DNA from: Planctomicrobium sp.
GTDB taxonomy: Bacteria; Planctomycetota; Planctomycetia; Planctomycetales; Planctomycetaceae
Reading direction: 5' to 3'
DNA length: 7,573 bases
Assembly: GCA_018659505.1 (NCBI GenBank)
Contig: JABJMI010000041.1
Span: forward strand, 1 to 7,573
In this document: in pieces, positions 5,930 through 7,573 of the stretch
Layout of the letters: every line of letters begins with the position of its first letter
How positions within the stretch are numbered: the first letter of the stretch is position 1
Program-made: the position numbers and the translations under genes
Notes under the pieces: model-generated
What the model was told of the DNA's origin: nothing
The model's database searches: none
Seen by the model: only the letters and a program-made list of their open reading frames with translations

Positions 5930-6058
5930 CGTTCGCCGGCAAACGGCTCAAGTCGAAGCGTTCGCCGATGAGCAGCTCAACATGTCCCTTCTCCCCACGT
6001 TCGACATCCATTCTCGCCAGTAGCTTAGCTGTGGGGAGAAGGTTAGGATGAGGGGCAC
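5930..6058. repeat. Probable dispersed intergenic repeat with a perfect 12-bp inverted repeat
   Basis: CCTTCTCCCCAC (5987-5998) and GTGGGGAGAAGG (6031-6042) are exact complements around a 32-base centre. CGTTCGCCG occurs twice just before (5930-5938 and 5959-5967). Read on the minus strand, it translates to a PHPNLLP-type string that I recall from spurious ORFs across repeat copies in many genomes. That recollection is the basis for calling it dispersed; only one copy lies in this window. It may also act as a transcription stop for the M16 gene. The outer limits are approximate. Confidence 0.5.
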
Positions 6059-6165
6059 AAATTGCGGTGTCGTTCACTCAGAACATTAAAACCAACATTG
6101 ACAAATCCCTCACCCTGTAGTGACAAAACAAATCAGTAAGAATTCACAATATTGAAACTATTATT

Positions 6166-6374
6166 TAACCACGAAACACACAAATGACACGAAAAAAAAT
6201 GTCGTGACAGATAAAACTGCCTGAACTGCTGAATGTATCTGTTTCATCAAGATGAATTAAACCGAATTGAAATGATCGATCATTCAATTCCTCTCACAGG
6301 TAAAGAAATTCTATCCTGTAGATCATGTTCATCCTGTCTCTTTTCTTTCGTCTGTTTCGTAATTTTCGTGGTTA
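6166..6374. mobile_element. Imperfect inverted-repeat element with CCACGAAA ends (MITE-like)
   Basis: The ends are TAACCACGAAA (6166-6176) and its exact complement TTTCGTGGTTA (6364-6374). Inside, further blocks match in inverted order: ACGAAA-rich runs near 6191-6198 against TTCTTTCG near 6343-6350, and GACAGAT near 6207 against ATCCTGTCTC near 6331. The centre is a near-perfect palindrome (6264-6290). There is no transposase and no clear target duplication. The CCACGAAA and ATCCTGT blocks resemble a repeat type I recall from many environmental bacterial genomes. I call it MITE-like by structure; mobility is not shown. Confidence 0.5.
6264..6290. repeat. Near-perfect 27-base palindrome at the centre of the inverted-repeat element
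   Basis: The arms GAATTGAAATGATC (6264-6277) and GATCATTCAATTC (6278-6290) are complementary except for one extra A. The inner 14 bases AATGATCGATCATT are a perfect palindrome. It would form the tip of a long hairpin if the whole element folded. Confidence 0.6.
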
Positions 6375-6471
6375 TTAATCAGAAACAGCAATACCAGGGA
6401 TGGACATCCACCCAGGTATCGAACTTTGTTCAAAGAATTGAGGCGTAGAAGTAATAAAGTTTTGTCGAGCC

Positions 6472-6524
6472 TTTGTAAGTCGGTGAACAGTTACAAAATT
6501 CCTTTGCATCCCGAGGTGGATGCA
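6472..6524 (+). promoter_or_regulatory. Tandem hairpins in the region before lysS
   Basis: Hairpin one pairs TTTGTAA (6472-6478) with TTACAAA (6491-6497) over a 12-base loop. Hairpin two pairs TGCATCC (6505-6511) with GGATGCA (6518-6524) over a 6-base loop. An alternative partner for hairpin two exists, since CATCCAC (6405-6411) can pair with GTGGATG (6516-6522). The second hairpin ends 35 bases before the lysS ATG. This could be a leader that regulates lysS, but no known riboswitch or T-box consensus is seen. Confidence 0.3.
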
Positions 6525-6559
6525 GAGTCCTGTTATTTATATTCCTGGATGATAAACCT

Positions 6560-7573
6560 ATGGCGAAGCCACAAAAAGTTGACCGTTTCGAAAAAGCACG
6601 CTTGGACAAGTTGGCGAAGATTGTCGAGCTAGGACATGATCCGTTCGGACAACGCTTCGATGATCACCTGCAAATTGTAGAAGCACGCGAGAAATGCCCG
6701 GAAGAAAGTGGTGTTCTCGGTGAGAAGGTCCGCGTCGCGGGTCGTATCATGCTGCGACGTAAAGCAGGCAAGTTGCGATTCCTCGATATTGAAGATGCCA
6801 CAGGCAAAGTTCAGTTGCTCTTCTCTCGTGGAGATCTCTCTGAGGAACAATGGGCACTCATGGGACAACTCGACCTCGGTGATCTCATCGGGATCGATGG
6901 CGCGATGCGGCGTACCGATTCGGGCGAAGTTTCCATCTGGGTCGAGACCTTAACTGTCCTCTGTAAGTCGCTCACGCAGCCACCCGAAAAACATCATGGT
7001 GTGACCGATATCGAAACACTCTTGCGGCATCGTGAACTGGACCTGATTTACTCCGATGGTGTGCGAGACAAGTTGCTGCTCCGTTCTTCCATCTTAGATT
7101 CAGTTCGACAGACGCTGCGTGGTGAAAAGTTTATCGAAGTTGAAAGCCCTGTCCTGCACGCAATCGCTGGTGGAGCAGCGGCGCGACCGTTTACGACTCA
7201 CCATAACGCACTCGATATCGATCTGTATCTGCGCATTGCGTTAGAGTTACATCTCAAGCGGCTGATGGTCGGCGGTATCGAGCGTGTTTATGAGATCGGT
7301 CGCGTCTTCCGAAACGAAGGGATTGATGCGACGCACAATCCCGAGTTCACGATGATCGAAATCTATCAAGCGTACGGCAATTACGAATCGATGATGGACC
7401 TGACGGAAGCCATTGTCACCGACGCTGCCAAAGCAGTTCTGGAGCTATCAGGTCAAACCCGCGAAGATGGTCGCCTTGTTCTACCATGGGGTGAAAAAGA
7501 GATCGACTTCACTTCGCCTTGGTCACGACGAACTTATGGTGAACTCTTCGAAGAACATGCCGGCTGCTCAATG
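6560..7573 (+). CDS. lysS: Lysyl-tRNA synthetase, class II (partial, C-terminus beyond the window)
   Basis: The enzyme attaches lysine to tRNA-Lys in the cytoplasm, using ATP, and is essential for translation. The visible 338 residues cover roughly the first two thirds of a protein usually near 500 residues. The N-terminal helix ([17 protein letters not shown], 14-30) is typical. An OB-fold anticodon-binding domain spans about 55-137. [20 protein letters not shown] (144-163) is the linker, with some departure from the common RYRQRYLDL. Motif 1 lies near 182-198 (FIEVESPVL at 191-199). [16 protein letters not shown] (204-219) and motif 2, [16 protein letters not shown] (248-263), are diagnostic for bacterial LysRS. 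The ATG at 6560 places the N-terminal helix at the normal distance; only a weak GGAT precedes it. The frame stays open to the right edge without frameshift. Motif 3 is not in the window. Confidence 0.97.
   Translation, partial: MAKPQKVDRFEKARLDKLAKIVELGHDPFGQRFDDHLQIVEAREKCPEESGVLGEKVRVAGRIMLRRKAGKLRFLDIEDATGKVQLLFSRGDLSEEQWALMGQLDLGDLIGIDGAMRRTDSGEVSIWVETLTVLCKSLTQPPEKHHGVTDIETLLRHRELDLIYSDGVRDKLLLRSSILDSVRQTLRGEKFIEVESPVLHAIAGGAAARPFTTHHNALDIDLYLRIALELHLKRLMVGGIERVYEIGRVFRNEGIDATHNPEFTMIEIYQAYGNYESMMDLTEAIVTDAAKAVLELSGQTREDGRLVLPWGEKEIDFTSPWSRRTYGELFEEHAGCSM

Larger units (their letters stand above)
5855..6559. other. 705-base gap between the M16 and lysS genes: no convincing gene
   Basis: No frame here looks like a protein gene. 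A minus-strand frame of 77 codons (5844-6077) is mostly translation of a repeat and is not accepted. In order the gap holds a G/C-rich repeat with a 12-bp inverted repeat (about 5930-6060), an AT-rich stretch, an imperfect inverted-repeat element (6166-6374), and a leader before lysS with two hairpins (6472-6524). No tRNA, CRISPR or origin signature is seen. Confidence 0.7.

Noticed and set aside
5844..6077. Minus-strand frame of 77 codons after the M16 gene
   Set aside because: It overlaps the M16 3' end and mostly translates a probable intergenic repeat (PHPNLLP-type string); no domain and no ribosome site.
6400..6480. Possible tRNA or T-box from GGTATCGAAC-like sequence
   Set aside because: No cloverleaf can be built, and no T-box or specifier pattern is visible.
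6233..6632. Short plus-strand frames before and across the lysS start
   Set aside because: They translate the inverted-repeat element and the lysS leader; composition is unlike the neighbouring genes.

Overview
The window looks like chromosomal DNA from a planctomycete, or a close relative in the same superphylum. The reasons are moderate GC, few clear Shine-Dalgarno sites, short unlinked transcription units, several small lineage-type hypothetical proteins, and long intergenic stretches with inverted-repeat elements. This placement is an inference from gene style; there is no rRNA or other marker here to prove it.

Layout. The left third (212-2134) holds three minus-strand genes: a xylose-isomerase-like TIM-barrel protein, a small two-helix membrane protein, and a histidine-rich polytopic membrane protein. 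A divergent intergenic region then leads to a plus-strand pair (2397-3864). The first is a probable lipoprotein amidase of the T7-lysozyme/PGRP fold with its zinc and catalytic residues in place. The second is an alpha/beta-hydrolase-like protein that starts inside the amidase gene and has lost its nucleophilic serine. A convergent small zinc-ribbon/coiled-coil protein (4062-4340, minus) follows. Next comes a possible 39-residue ORF whose stop overlaps the start of an M16-family peptidase-like protein (4616-5854); the latter lacks the HxxEH zinc site but keeps the C-terminal R/Y region. About 700 bases without a convincing gene (5855-6559) contain a G/C-rich repeat with a perfect 12-bp inverted repeat, an imperfect inverted-repeat element of about 209 bp with CCACGAAA ends and a central palindrome, and a hairpin-bearing leader. 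The window ends inside lysS, class II lysyl-tRNA synthetase, of which 338 residues are visible.

How the parts relate. Only the amidase/hydrolase pair and the small ORF/M16 pair show physical coupling. The rest appear to be independent units. I see no complete defence, mobile or biosynthetic system, CRISPR array, tRNA or rRNA. The most interesting items are two enzyme-fold proteins with degenerate active sites, the buried start of one of them, the uncatalogued small ORF with a TGATG junction, and the inverted-repeat elements upstream of lysS.
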